From assembly GCF_900101495.1 (NCBI RefSeq), contig NZ_FMUS01000006.1, positions 62,001 through 126,000 on the forward strand: a stretch of 64,000 bases of DNA, in the 5' to 3' direction. The notes beneath the pieces were generated by a model, which saw only the letters and a program-made list of their open reading frames with translations, had not been told where the DNA came from and searched no databases. How positions within the stretch are numbered: position 1 is the first letter of the stretch; each line of letters starts with the position of its first letter. Below are positions 18,440-27,775 of this stretch, one piece after another. The position numbers and the translations under genes are program-made. This stretch comes from Alkaliphilus peptidifermentans DSM 18978. GTDB taxonomy: Bacteria > Bacillota > Clostridia > Peptostreptococcales > Natronincolaceae.

Positions 18440-19897
18440 ATGGAGGATAATATATATAATAGGTTGAATTTTGAAGAGTTAATTGATATTTTTCCTTTGG
18501 CGTTATATGTAGTGAAGGATTCAAAAATAATAGATTGCAATAAATCTGCAGTAAATATTTTTGGATATGAAGACAAAAAACAAGTAATCGGTCGTATTCC
18601 CTATGACTTGTCACCTGAAAAGCAACCAGATGGCAGTTATTCAGCCATCAAGGGAGAAGAAATTATTAATAGAGCATTAATGGGAGAGAAGGACTTAGAA
18701 TTTACCTGGACCCATAGAAGAAAAAATGGAAGTGATTTCTTAACTAACATAAAGATAAAAAATAAAAAAGGAAGTTTATATGTAGTTATTAATGATATTA
18801 ATGAAATTGATAAATTAAAGCAACAATTAATTCAGAAAGAACAAAGCTATCAATTGTTGTTTAATAACCATAAAAGTGTAATGCTATTGATTAATCCTGC
18901 CAATGGAAATATAATCGATGCAAACCAAACGGCTATTAATTACTATGGATATTCTAAGGACAAGCTATTGACAATGAAAATACAAGATATTAATATTCTA
19001 GATGAAGTAGAAGTATTAAAGGAAATGAGTCTAGCAAAGACTGAAAAAAGAAATTATTTTCAGTTTACCCATCGTCTATCTAATAACCAATTGAGGGATG
19101 TTGAGGTGCATAGTTTTCCTATTGATATAGAAGATGAAAAATTATTATTTTCAATAATCCACGATGTATCAGAAAAAATTGAACAAAAATTAATGTTTGA
19201 TACGTTATTTTTTGATTCGCCCTATGCTGTAGCTATTTTAGATAAAGACCAAAAAATAAGAAATGTAAATAGGAATTTTACTAATATGTTTCAATATTAT
19301 CTTGAAGAAGTACAAGGGCAGGCTATTAATGATTTTGTCTCCACAGAACAAGTAAGAAGTCAGGTAGATACCAATATACAGTCAGTATATAGAGGTGATA
19401 TTATTAAAAAGGAAGCAGTTAGAAGGAGGAAGGATGGTAGTTTGGTGGATGTGGAGGTATTATGCTATCCAATTATTAACCATAATATCATTATAGGTGC
19501 ATACATCATATATACTGATATATCTAGGAAAAAATCCTCTGAGAAACAGCTTCACTTATTTAGAAAGATACTTGACAAATCATCTGATGGAGTAGTTATT
19601 ACTGATATTAAAGGAAATATAAAGTGGATAAATAAAGCTTTTATGATGAAAACAGGATATACATTTGTTCAGGTAATTGAAAAAAAGGTTAATATACTTA
19701 GGTCTGGTACACATGACAAAGTATTTTATGAAGCTATGTGGAATGAAATAAAAAATAAGGGCAGCTGGAGTGGCGTAATTTACAATAAAAATAAGCGAGG
19801 GGACATATTCCCCCAATTCCTCAGCATTAATAGTATTGAAGATGAGAATAATGTAATAAATTACTATGTTGGCATATATAAATCAATAGAAGAATAA
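18440..19897 (+). CDS. Multi-PAS protein with no output domain
   Basis: A 485-residue soluble protein made of four PAS units, about 10-125, 135-250, 255-370 and 375-485. Repeated PAS/PAC signatures include IIDCNKSAVNIFGYEDK, IIDANQTAINYYGYSKDK, IRNVNRNFTNMF and IKWINKAFMMKTGY. It stops right after the last PAC motif (YVGIYKSIEE), where related proteins continue into a GGDEF, EAL, kinase or chemotaxis domain. No such domain is present and a terminator follows at once. It may be a stand-alone sensor partner, perhaps of the convergent PAS-GGDEF-HD-GYP protein, or a truncated relic. The ATG at 18440 is preferred over the TTG at 18437. Confidence 0.82.
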   Translation: MEDNIYNRLNFEELIDIFPLALYVVKDSKIIDCNKSAVNIFGYEDKKQVIGRIPYDLSPEKQPDGSYSAIKGEEIINRALMGEKDLEFTWTHRRKNGSDFLTNIKIKNKKGSLYVVINDINEIDKLKQQLIQKEQSYQLLFNNHKSVMLLINPANGNIIDANQTAINYYGYSKDKLLTMKIQDINILDEVEVLKEMSLAKTEKRNYFQFTHRLSNNQLRDVEVHSFPIDIEDEKLLFSIIHDVSEKIEQKLMFDTLFFDSPYAVAILDKDQKIRNVNRNFTNMFQYYLEEVQGQAINDFVSTEQVRSQVDTNIQSVYRGDIIKKEAVRRRKDGSLVDVEVLCYPIINHNIIIGAYIIYTDISRKKSSEKQLHLFRKILDKSSDGVVITDIKGNIKWINKAFMMKTGYTFVQVIEKKVNILRSGTHDKVFYEAMWNEIKNKGSWSGVIYNKNKRGDIFPQFLSINSIEDENNVINYYVGIYKSIEE

Positions 19898-19928
19898 AAA
19901 GAACTTTGCTTTAGGCAAATTTCTTTTT
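19896..19928. terminator. Terminator shared by convergent PAS genes
   Basis: AAAAAGAACTTTGC (19896-19909) pairs, with interruptions, with the segment at 19914-19928; a T-run follows on plus and an A-run precedes. It overlaps the last bases of both convergent genes. Confidence 0.65.
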
Positions 19929-21912
19929 ATTTCATCATAAGAGCAATAAATCTTTCAGCTAAAAGTGGGTCGAACTGAGTACCAGCACAGCGTCTAATTT
20001 CTTCTAGAGCTTCAGCATGACTCTTTGCAGGACTATAGGAGCGAGGATGGGTCATTACATCATAAGCATCAGTGATTGTTATAATTCTAGATATAATAGG
20101 TATTTCTTCACCCTTAAGACCTCTAGGGTACCCCTTACCATCCCAGCGTTCATGATGTGCAAGAATGTACTCACCGATTGACCTCATGTTGGCAGAGGAC
20201 ATCATAATATGATAACCAATTTCTGTATGCTTTTTCATTACCTCCCATTCTTTTTCAGTCAATTTGCCTGATTTACTAAGAATACTGTCAGGTATGGCGA
20301 TTTTCCCAATATCATGCATTATACTGGCAAGGCTCAACTCATCCAGCTGACTATCTGAAAGACCAATAGATTTACCCAGCATAAGAGATAGCGCTTTTAG
20401 CCGTTCGGCATGCTCTCTTGTTTCCATTGTTTTTTCATCTAAGGTTGTCTGTAGAGAAGCGATGATAGAGCTTCGTATACTTTTACTCTCATTAAGCTTG
20501 TTTTTATACATACGGTCATCAGCTTCCTTTATAAGAAGCTCGTTGGTAATTTTATTTGAGCGTTTTGTTGAATAACCGAGGGCAATACTTAATTGAATTG
20601 GATTAGCCTCTGTTTGCAGGCAGAGCTTGCGAATTCTATCGCAAATCCTTTTTGCTCCTACCTCTGTGGTTTCTGGAAGGATTATGGAAAACTCATCTCC
20701 GCCTATTCTAGCTATAATATCATCTTTTCTACAGGCTTTTACCAGGATTCTAGCCATTTTTTTCAATAGATCATCACCAATCTTATGACCAAAAGCGTCA
20801 TTTGCTAGCTTTAATCCATTCATATCTCCAATGATGATTGTATATGGATAGGCTCCGCGATTATCAAGTTTTTTCAATCTTTCATCGTAATAGGTTCTAT
20901 TATAAAGGCCAGTTAGTTTATCGTGATAGCTCATATGGATGATTTTTTCTTCAGCTTTTTTTCTAGCGGTAATATCCTGAGCAACTCCTTGAATTTCGTA
21001 GGGAGCTCCATCTTTATATATAAGACTAATATAAGTTTCTAAAACAATAACTTGATTCTTTTTATTCAAGACCTTTAACTCGATTGGTTTTTGAAAATTT
21101 TGAAGGGTATATGTAATAATATCTAACCCATATATGTGATTTTTATTATTACTAATTATAAAATCTGCAAAATGCATACCTAGAATTTCTTCCTGAGGAT
21201 AACATAATATTTGACTACAAACATTGTTTACCGAAGTGAGGCGGCCTTCCAAATCGTAGGTGAAGATGATGGCAGCGGCATTTTCGTAAAGGTTTCGGTA
21301 TCTTTCTTCGCTTTCTTTAAGCTTATCTGCAAGTTTTTTCTGTTCGGTTATATCCCTAAGAATTCCTTTTTCTGCAATTGGTGTACCAGATTCATCTCTT
21401 TCAAGGATGAGCCATTCCTCAACCCATCTTATCTCTTTATTTTTACATACTACACGGTAGGTATGATTAAACTCATCAATATTCTGTTGTCTAGCATTAT
21501 AAACAGCCAACATTGTTTTCTCTATATCTTCTTCATAAACAAAGTCCCAGTAATCCTTTAATTCTCCATTATAAAAATCTTCAGGAGTATAACCAAAACG
21601 AGAAATATTGTTGGTAACAAATTTAGTCGGAGCTTCCGGTGTCAAAGTCCATTCAAAAACAAAAACTGCACTTTTCTCAATGATTTCATATGCTTTTTCA
21701 AGCTCTTTATTGGATATTCTCAGCTGTTCTAAAGAGGCATGAGACTGATTTGTATAAACAACCATGCTCTCCAGCATTTGGTTAAGGGCTTCCTTCAGAT
21801 GCTTAAGCTCATCCTCTGGATTAATAAAAAATTTTCTATTGTAACGGTTCTTAGATATTAATTGAATTTCCTTCACAAGTGCATCAATTTTATTGCAATC
21901 AACTTTATACAC
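19927..21912 (-). CDS. PAS-PAS-GGDEF-HD-GYP cyclic-di-GMP turnover protein
   Basis: About 661 residues. A coiled amino region is followed by two PAS domains (about 75-195 and 200-325 of the longest frame). The GGDEF domain has IGGDEF intact (about 450) and predicts diguanylate cyclase activity. The HD-GYP domain has HDIGK, HHERWDGKGYP and DAYDVMTHPR and predicts c-di-GMP phosphodiesterase activity. Such dual proteins either make or break c-di-GMP according to the PAS signal. I favour the GTG at 21912, which has AGGAGG 9 bases upstream; a GTG at 21966 would add 18 residues but has only a distant GGAG. No transmembrane segment is evident, so it should be cytosolic. Confidence 0.9.
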   Translation of the reverse strand: MYKVDCNKIDALVKEIQLISKNRYNRKFFINPEDELKHLKEALNQMLESMVVYTNQSHASLEQLRISNKELEKAYEIIEKSAVFVFEWTLTPEAPTKFVTNNISRFGYTPEDFYNGELKDYWDFVYEEDIEKTMLAVYNARQQNIDEFNHTYRVVCKNKEIRWVEEWLILERDESGTPIAEKGILRDITEQKKLADKLKESEERYRNLYENAAAIIFTYDLEGRLTSVNNVCSQILCYPQEEILGMHFADFIISNNKNHIYGLDIITYTLQNFQKPIELKVLNKKNQVIVLETYISLIYKDGAPYEIQGVAQDITARKKAEEKIIHMSYHDKLTGLYNRTYYDERLKKLDNRGAYPYTIIIGDMNGLKLANDAFGHKIGDDLLKKMARILVKACRKDDIIARIGGDEFSIILPETTEVGAKRICDRIRKLCLQTEANPIQLSIALGYSTKRSNKITNELLIKEADDRMYKNKLNESKSIRSSIIASLQTTLDEKTMETREHAERLKALSLMLGKSIGLSDSQLDELSLASIMHDIGKIAIPDSILSKSGKLTEKEWEVMKKHTEIGYHIMMSSANMRSIGEYILAHHERWDGKGYPRGLKGEEIPIISRIITITDAYDVMTHPRSYSPAKSHAEALEEIRRCAGTQFDPLLAERFIALMMK

Positions 21913-22205
21913 ACCATTGATCCTCCTGTTTTCATTAAGTCGTAGGACTTTTTTCGCAATTTTCACTAATATTTATTTTTCTCCTTATTTCTATAAAATC
22001 CTTCTTAGTTCAAAAATAATATGAGGTTTTGACCTATTTTGAAAGGATTAATTTTACATTATAAAAGGGATATTCTTTCTTAATAATAAGGACAATACTA
22101 TATACTTTAAACTCAAACTATGTCATAATAGTAAGTTGTAATCAAATGTTTTTAACAATATATAGATAGAAAACAAATTTAAAAAAGCCATTGTGAGGAG
22201 ATAAT

Positions 22206-23714
22206 ATGATGATAGGATTTGACCATAAAAAATATCTAGAAGAGCAATCAAAGTATATTTTAGAGCGTGTTAATAATTATGACAAGCTATATCTGGAATT
22301 TGGAGGTAAACTCTTATTTGACCTTCACGCTAAAAGAGTACTTCCTGGATTTGATGAAAATGCTAAAATAAAGCTATTACATAAGCTTAAGGAAAAAATT
22401 GAAATCATTATCTGTGTTTTTGCAGGAGATATAGAAAGAAATAAAATAAGAGGCGATTTTGGGATTACTTATGATATGGATGTTTTAAGAATGATAGATG
22501 ATTTAAGAGCATATGAGCTTTTAGTAAATAGCGTAGTGATAACAAGATATGATGGCCAGCCAGCTACTAATGTTTTTATGAATAGGCTTAAACAAAGAGG
22601 AATAAAGGTATATACCCATAGGCCAACGAAGGGCTATCCTACTGATATAGATACTATTGTAAGTGATGAAGGATATGGGAAAAATCCTTATATCGAAACT
22701 ACAAAGCCTATTGTTGTTGTGACAGCTCCAGGGCCCGGCAGTGGTAAACTGGCTACTTGTTTAAGTCAGCTATATCATGAATATAAACAGGGTAAGGTTG
22801 CAGGATATTCGAAATTTGAAACATTTCCAGTGTGGAATATTGCATTAAAGCATCCATTAAACATAGCCTATGAGGCTGCAACAGCAGATCTTAAGGATGT
22901 TAATATGATTGATTCATTCCATTTAGAGGCATATGATAATATTGCTGTTAATTATAATCGCGATGTAGAAACCTTTCCTATTCTACAAAGAATTATAGAA
23001 AAAATAACTGGAGAAGAGTCTGAATATAAATCTCCTACGGATATGGGCGTTAATAGGGTAGGCTTTGGTATTATTGATGATGAAGTTATTAAAGAAGCCT
23101 CAAAACAAGAAATAATAAGAAGACTTTTTAAAATAGCCTGTGAATTTAAAAAGGGCTACGTGGATAAAGAAACCTTAGATCGAATAAAGCTCATAATGGA
23201 AGAATTAAAGCTTAAGCAGGAGGATAGAAGAGTCGTTATATATGCAAGGGAGAGGTCAGCAAAACTAAAAGAATTATCTGATAAAAACGAGATATGCCCA
23301 GCAGTAGCAATAGAGCTAAATGATGGAACAATACTAACCGGTAAAGGTTCAAAGGAAATGGAGGCAACCGCTGCTGTTATATTAAATGCTGTAAAATACT
23401 TAGCTAATATATCTGATGAGATACATCTAATTTCTCCACTTATATTAGAACCAATAAGAAACTTAAAATCAAAGACATTGGGGAGCAAAAATGCTGCTTT
23501 AGATTGTGAAGAAATATTAATTGCCCTAAGTATATGTGCAGCAACAAATCCAACTGCTCAGGTGGCTATGAATAAGCTCCCCATGTTAAAGGGATGTCAA
23601 GCCCATTCTACTACAATTCTGGGTAACAATGATGAAGAAATTTTTAGAAAGCTTGGTATAGATATAACAAGTGAACCTGAATATCCTTCAGAAAGCCTTT
23701 ACTATAATATTTAA
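22206..23714 (+). CDS. DUF1846 family protein (UPF0371), function unknown
   Basis: A 502-residue cytosolic protein closely matching the DUF1846 family. It starts [19 protein letters not shown] and contains [39 protein letters not shown] (a P-loop-like glycine stretch at about 173-191), AYEAATADL and [15 protein letters not shown]. The family is widespread in Firmicutes and some structures are known, but I know of no firmly established function. AGGAG lies about 6 bases before the ATG. The gene stands alone, ending at a strong terminator shared with rpsD. Confidence 0.88.
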   Translation: MMIGFDHKKYLEEQSKYILERVNNYDKLYLEFGGKLLFDLHAKRVLPGFDENAKIKLLHKLKEKIEIIICVFAGDIERNKIRGDFGITYDMDVLRMIDDLRAYELLVNSVVITRYDGQPATNVFMNRLKQRGIKVYTHRPTKGYPTDIDTIVSDEGYGKNPYIETTKPIVVVTAPGPGSGKLATCLSQLYHEYKQGKVAGYSKFETFPVWNIALKHPLNIAYEAATADLKDVNMIDSFHLEAYDNIAVNYNRDVETFPILQRIIEKITGEESEYKSPTDMGVNRVGFGIIDDEVIKEASKQEIIRRLFKIACEFKKGYVDKETLDRIKLIMEELKLKQEDRRVVIYARERSAKLKELSDKNEICPAVAIELNDGTILTGKGSKEMEATAAVILNAVKYLANISDEIHLISPLILEPIRNLKSKTLGSKNAALDCEEILIALSICAATNPTAQVAMNKLPMLKGCQAHSTTILGNNDEEIFRKLGIDITSEPEYPSESLYYNI

Positions 23715-23737
23715 TAAAATTATTAATTTAATCAAAC

Positions 23738-23763
23738 AAAACCGTACTCAAAAGTACGGTTTT
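23738..23763. terminator. Bidirectional terminator between the DUF1846 gene and rpsD
   Basis: AAAACCGTACT (23738-23748) pairs perfectly with AGTACGGTTTT (23753-23763), loop CAAA. T-runs follow on both strands. Confidence 0.85.
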
Positions 23764-23776
23764 ATTAATTAAAAAG

Positions 23777-24373
23777 CTATTTTCTAGAATAGAACTCTAC
23801 AACTAATTGTTCATTGACTATTACTGGTATTTCATCTCTAGCTGGGATATATGTCAATTGTGCTTCGAAGCTTTCCATATCTTTAGTTATATAGTTATAG
23901 GGAGCTGCACCTGAATTAATAAATTGCTCACTAAATTTCAATATTTTTCTCGATTTATCGTTAAGCGAAATTATGTCACTGGTGCTAACACTAAAGGATG
24001 GGATATTTACCTTCCTACCATTTACCATAATGTGGCCATGATTTACCATCTGTCTTGCTTCCCGGATTGAAACAGCAAATCCCATTCGATATACAAGGTT
24101 ATCTAAGCGACATTCTAATGTCTGAAGAATTGCCTCACCAGTTTTACCTTTGGATTTCATAGCTTTTCTCACATAAATTCTAAATTGTTTTTCTAATACG
24201 CCATAATATGCTTTAAGCTTTTGCTTTTCAAGTAGCTGAATTCCATAGCTGGATAGCTTCTTTTTACCAATGCTAGATTTCATATTTGCACGATTAAGGG
24301 CCTTAGGATGCCCATAAATATTTACCCCTAGTCGTCGACTTAATTTGAATCTAGGCTCCATCATTTTTGCCAA
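23777..24373 (-). CDS. rpsD: 30S ribosomal protein S4
   Basis: A 198-residue S4. It has [16 protein letters not shown] (about 8-23), the central RNA-binding domain with [20 protein letters not shown], and the S4 RNA-binding fold with [15 protein letters not shown] and [20 protein letters not shown]4 nucleates assembly of the small subunit body. The zinc-binding cysteines seen in some S4 proteins are absent. The start is TTG at 24373, with AGGAGG 9 bases upstream; an ATG three codons in (24364) lies too far from the ribosome binding site. The gene stands alone with its own terminator, as rpsD often does in Firmicutes. I did not find a convincing S4 autoregulatory leader in the short upstream gap. 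Confidence 0.96.
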   Translation of the reverse strand: MAKMMEPRFKLSRRLGVNIYGHPKALNRANMKSSIGKKKLSSYGIQLLEKQKLKAYYGVLEKQFRIYVRKAMKSKGKTGEAILQTLECRLDNLVYRMGFAVSIREARQMVNHGHIMVNGRKVNIPSFSVSTSDIISLNDKSRKILKFSEQFINSGAAPYNYITKDMESFEAQLTYIPARDEIPVIVNEQLVVEFYSRK

Positions 24374-24491
24374 TACCTTTAACCTCCTAATTATAGATAG
24401 TTATAAGCCGCGGTATGGTACTATATGTAAATATTATCACATTAATAATGATTTGTAAATGATAAACAGTATCAATAAAGAAGGTTAAAAA

Positions 24492-24513
24492 GTCTACACC
24501 CTTTAGTGTAGAC
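24492..24513 (-). terminator. Terminator of the flavodiiron gene
   Basis: GTCTACAC (24492-24499) pairs with GTGTAGAC (24506-24513). On the minus strand a T-run follows, just after the flavodiiron protein stop. Confidence 0.8.
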
Positions 24514-24537
24514 CTTGATATTATAGCATATTTAAAG

Positions 24538-25764
24538 CTATTCACATATTGGCTTTGAATCTTGTCTTTCAGATAAAAGAGATTTTGCCATTTCTGCTGC
24601 TATTTCACTGCAAAGCTTAAATTCATTTTCCTTAGGAGATGATTGAGCTTCAACAGATTCTCCAACCTGTGGCCATTTAATTTTTTCTGCAAACTTGTTT
24701 AAAGTAGAAACACCACCACCACTCCAGGAGGCTGTTCCGAAAATACCTAAGTATCTATTTTTAAGCTGTGAATTCTCAATCTTATGTAGTACAGTTTCCA
24801 TTGAAGGGAATAGGCCAGTGTTATATGCACAGCTACCTAGAATTAATCCCTTGAATCTCCAAATATCACTAATAATATATGATACATGAGTTTTTGAGGC
24901 GTCATAGATACGTATATTCTTGATATCCCTTTCGGAAAGCTCTCTAGCGATATAGTCAGCCATTTTTTGAGTATTACCATACATTGAGCCATATACTATT
25001 ACTACGCCCTCTTCGGTTTCAGCCTTCGACCATCTATCATAGTATTCTATTATGCATGAGGGGTTGCTTCTCCATACAGGTCCATGAGTGGGAGCAATGA
25101 CCTTTATATCAATATTTGCATCTTTTAATTTTTTCAATGCTTTTTGTACCATAGCACCGTACTTACCTACAATATTAGAATAATATCTTCTTATTTCATC
25201 TGTATAAAACTCTAGGTTTACCTCATCATCAAATACACCACCATCCAGGGTTCCAAAGCCACCAAAAGCATCTCCTGAAAATAACACGTTTTCTGTCATT
25301 TCATAGGTCATCATGGTTTCAGGCCAGTGAACCATAGGTGTCATATAAAATTTTAGCTTGTTTTTACCCAAATCCAGTATATCACCATCTTCAATTATTA
25401 AATAATTAGACATTTTTCCATAGAAATTTTCCAACAGCTGGAAGGTTTTTTTATTACCAACGATTGTAACATCTGGATATTTTTCCTTTACTGCCTTAAT
25501 TGCCCCAGAATGATCAGGCTCCATATGATTAATAATCAAATAGTCTACAGGCTTTTTATCTAAGATCCCGCCTATCTTCGACATGAATGGTTCCATTTTT
25601 GTGTTCTTGACTGTATCAATAAGTGCTACTTTTTCATCATTAATAAGATAGGAATTGTATGAAACTCCCTTATCAAGAGGCCACAGATTCTCAAAAAGGT
25701 ATGTTTCCCTATCATTAACACCAATAAAATAAAGACTATCATGTATTTTTATTGTATCTATCAT
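24538..25764 (-). CDS. fprA: A-type flavodiiron protein (FprA; O2/NO reductase)
   Basis: A 408-residue cytosolic enzyme. The beta-lactamase-like domain (1-250) holds the diiron ligands in NHMEPDHSGAI, the SGDAFGGFG segment and THGPVWR. The flavodoxin domain (about 255-400) begins VVIVYGSMYGNTQKMADYI and has LGSCAYNTGLFPSM for FMN. It reduces O2 to water or NO to N2O with electrons from rubredoxin or a similar donor and protects anaerobes. No rubredoxin gene is adjacent and the chain has no rubredoxin tail, so this is a class A protein. AGGAGG precedes the ATG. A TTGATA-17-TAAACT promoter lies about 45 bases upstream. Confidence 0.94.
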   Translation of the reverse strand: MIDTIKIHDSLYFIGVNDRETYLFENLWPLDKGVSYNSYLINDEKVALIDTVKNTKMEPFMSKIGGILDKKPVDYLIINHMEPDHSGAIKAVKEKYPDVTIVGNKKTFQLLENFYGKMSNYLIIEDGDILDLGKNKLKFYMTPMVHWPETMMTYEMTENVLFSGDAFGGFGTLDGGVFDDEVNLEFYTDEIRRYYSNIVGKYGAMVQKALKKLKDANIDIKVIAPTHGPVWRSNPSCIIEYYDRWSKAETEEGVVIVYGSMYGNTQKMADYIARELSERDIKNIRIYDASKTHVSYIISDIWRFKGLILGSCAYNTGLFPSMETVLHKIENSQLKNRYLGIFGTASWSGGGVSTLNKFAEKIKWPQVGESVEAQSSPKENEFKLCSEIAAEMAKSLLSERQDSKPICE

Positions 25765-25808
25765 GATTGTATATCCTCCTTTTCATCTTTTGTATTTGTT
25801 CTAAAACT

Positions 25809-25837
25809 AGTTTATCAACATTTTCAATATATATCAA
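25809..25837 (-). promoter_or_regulatory. Candidate promoter of the flavodiiron gene
   Basis: On the minus strand TTGATA (25832-25837) is followed after 17 bases by TAAACT (25809-25814), about 45 bases before the ATG. Confidence 0.5.
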
Positions 25838-26000
25838 TAATATACAAGTTTAATAAAATAAAACAATTTATATTTATATATGAAGGGGATATGGCAGCCC
25901 TCAAATTGTAAGAATTATTTCTAAACTTATGAATTGCAAAGAATTCAAGCATAATAATGAGGATTAGAGAAATAATTAAAAATTATATGTAATTTATAGC

Positions 26001-26029
26001 TTGAAATAGAAAAGAAAATTTCGTATAAT
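26001..26029 (+). promoter_or_regulatory. Sigma-A promoter of the kdg operon
   Basis: TTGAAA (26001-26006), a 17-base spacer and TATAAT (26024-26029), 55 bases before the kdgA ATG. The -10 lies inside the first of two operator-like sites. Confidence 0.8.
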
Positions 26030-26054
26030 GAAACCAAGGTTCATAAAATGAAAC
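26019..26054 (+). promoter_or_regulatory. Two repeated TTTC/GAAA operator-like sites (IclR/KdgR-type candidate)
   Basis: TTTCGTATAATGAAAC (26019-26034) and GTTCATAAAATGAAAC (26039-26054) are the same imperfect palindrome 20 bp apart, about two helical turns. The first covers the -10 and the second the early transcript, a classic repression layout. TTTC-N7-GAAA resembles IclR-family (KdgR) sites. No IclR-family gene is in this window, so the regulator is unknown. Confidence 0.65.
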
Positions 26055-26083
26055 ATAAAAATTTAAATATAGGAGGAGAAGTA

Positions 26084-26731
26084 ATGATTCCTAAGATTAA
26101 AACCTTAAAAAGAATAACAGATGTTGGTGTTGTTGCTGTTGTTAGAGCAGAAAATGCTGAGGAAGCTGGAAAAATAGCTACGGCATGTATTGAAGGTGGA
26201 GTATCAGCTATAGAAATAACCTTTACCGTACCCGGAGCAGATAAAGTTATTACTTCATTAAAAGGGAGCTTTACTAATGATCAATTAATTGTTGGAGCAG
26301 GGACTGTGTTAGATAGCGAGACAGCAAGAATTGCAATTTTAGCTGGGGCAGAATATATTGTTAGTCCATCATTTGATTTAGAGACTGCTAAGCTATGCAA
26401 TCGATATCAAATTCCTTATATGCCAGGGTGTATGACAATTACTGAAATTGTAAGGGCTATGGAAGCAGGGGCAGATATAATAAAGGTGTTCCCTGGTAGT
26501 GTTTATGGCCCGGATGTTATTAAAGCCATTAAGGGTCCTCTTCCTCAAACGGTTTTAATGCCAACCGGTGGAGTTAGCTTAGACAATGTAGATAAATGGA
26601 TAAAGAATGGTTGTGTTGCAGTAGGCGTAGGCGGAGAATTAACTTCAGGAGCAAAAACAGGAAACTATGAATTAATAACCGAAACTGCTATAAAGTTTGT
26701 AGAAAAAGTAAAATTAGCTAGAGGATTATAA
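26084..26731 (+). CDS. kdgA: KDPG/KHG aldolase
   Basis: A 215-residue class I aldolase that splits 2-keto-3-deoxy-6-phosphogluconate to pyruvate and glyceraldehyde 3-phosphate. GVVAVVRAENAEEAGKIA (with the phosphate-contact Arg), IEITFTVPGA, GAGTVLDSETA, the Schiff-base lysine in ADIIKVFPGS, and MPTGGVSLDNV are all present. The ATG at 26084 is chosen because AGGAGG lies 7 bases upstream; an ATG at 26048 would put that site inside the gene and overlap an operator. It is the first gene of an operon with two sugar kinases and completes the uronate route. Confidence 0.95.
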   Translation: MIPKIKTLKRITDVGVVAVVRAENAEEAGKIATACIEGGVSAIEITFTVPGADKVITSLKGSFTNDQLIVGAGTVLDSETARIAILAGAEYIVSPSFDLETAKLCNRYQIPYMPGCMTITEIVRAMEAGADIIKVFPGSVYGPDVIKAIKGPLPQTVLMPTGGVSLDNVDKWIKNGCVAVGVGGELTSGAKTGNYELITETAIKFVEKVKLARGL

Positions 26732-26751
26732 TTATTTGGGAGGTAGTTCAA

Positions 26752-27774
26752 ATGAAAAGAATTGTTACATTAGGAGAAATAATGCTAAGGTTATCAACAC
26801 CAGGTTTTGAGAGATTTGTTCAAGCAGATAATTTTGATGCTTGCTATGGTGGAGGAGAAGCTAATGTTTGTGTTTCTTTAGCAAATTATGGTTTGGACGC
26901 AAGATTTATTACAAAGGTACCTAAGCATGAAATAGGACAATCGGCTGTAAATGCCTTAAGAAAATATGGTGTAGATACAACATATATAGCAAGAGGTGGA
27001 GAAAGATTAGGAATCTATTACTTAGAATCGGGTGCTTCTCAAAGACCTTCTAAAGTAATATACGATAGAGCCCATGCTGCCATTGCTGAAGCAGATTCAT
27101 CAGATTTCAACTGGAAGGAAATTTTTGATGGAATAGACTGGTTCCATTTTACTGGGATTACACCAGCCTTAAGTGATAAAGCAGCTGGAATCACATTGGA
27201 AGCATGTAAGGCTGCAAAAGAGATGGGGCTTACAGTTTCAGTTGATTTAAACTACAGAAAAAAATTATGGACACCTGAAAAAGCAGGAGAAGTAATGGCT
27301 ACCTTAATGCCATACGTAGATGTTTGTATCGGAAATGAGGAAGATGCAGAAAAGGTATTTGGAATTCATGCAGATGATACAGATATTACTAAGGGTGAAA
27401 TTAACCACGAAGCCTATGAAGGTGTTGCAAAGAAATTGATTGAAAGATTTGGATTCAAATATGTAGCTTCAACACTTAGAGAAAGCCACTCGGCTTCAGA
27501 TAATGGTTGGTCAGCTCTACTTTACGATGGAGAAAAATCATATCTTTCAAAAAAATATGATGTAAGAATTGTTGACCGTGTAGGTGGAGGAGACTCCTTT
27601 GCTTCTGGTTTAATATATGGCTTGATAACTGAAATGCCATTACAGGAAGCTTTAGAATTTGCTGTTGCGGCATCAGCTTTAAAGCATACAATACCAGGAG
27701 ATGCAAATCTTGTGTCTACTGAAGAGGTGGAAACATTAATGAAGGGTGATGGCTCTGGAAGAGTACAAAGATAA
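26752..27774 (+). CDS. kdgK: PfkB-family 2-keto-3-deoxygluconate kinase
   Basis: A 340-residue ribokinase-type sugar kinase. It starts RIVTLGEIMLRLSTPGFERF, has the GGGEANVCVSLANYGL substrate loop and the catalytic DRVGGGDSFASGLIYGL (PfkB signature 2, Asp as base). This form resembles KDG kinases that phosphorylate 2-keto-3-deoxygluconate. It lies 21 bases after kdgA with its own GGGAGG site. A second kinase of the same family follows directly, so one of the two may prefer a different sugar acid such as 5-keto-gluconate derivatives. Confidence 0.87.
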   Translation: MKRIVTLGEIMLRLSTPGFERFVQADNFDACYGGGEANVCVSLANYGLDARFITKVPKHEIGQSAVNALRKYGVDTTYIARGGERLGIYYLESGASQRPSKVIYDRAHAAIAEADSSDFNWKEIFDGIDWFHFTGITPALSDKAAGITLEACKAAKEMGLTVSVDLNYRKKLWTPEKAGEVMATLMPYVDVCIGNEEDAEKVFGIHADDTDITKGEINHEAYEGVAKKLIERFGFKYVASTLRESHSASDNGWSALLYDGEKSYLSKKYDVRIVDRVGGGDSFASGLIYGLITEMPLQEALEFAVAASALKHTIPGDANLVSTEEVETLMKGDGSGRVQR

Positions 27775-27775
27775 A

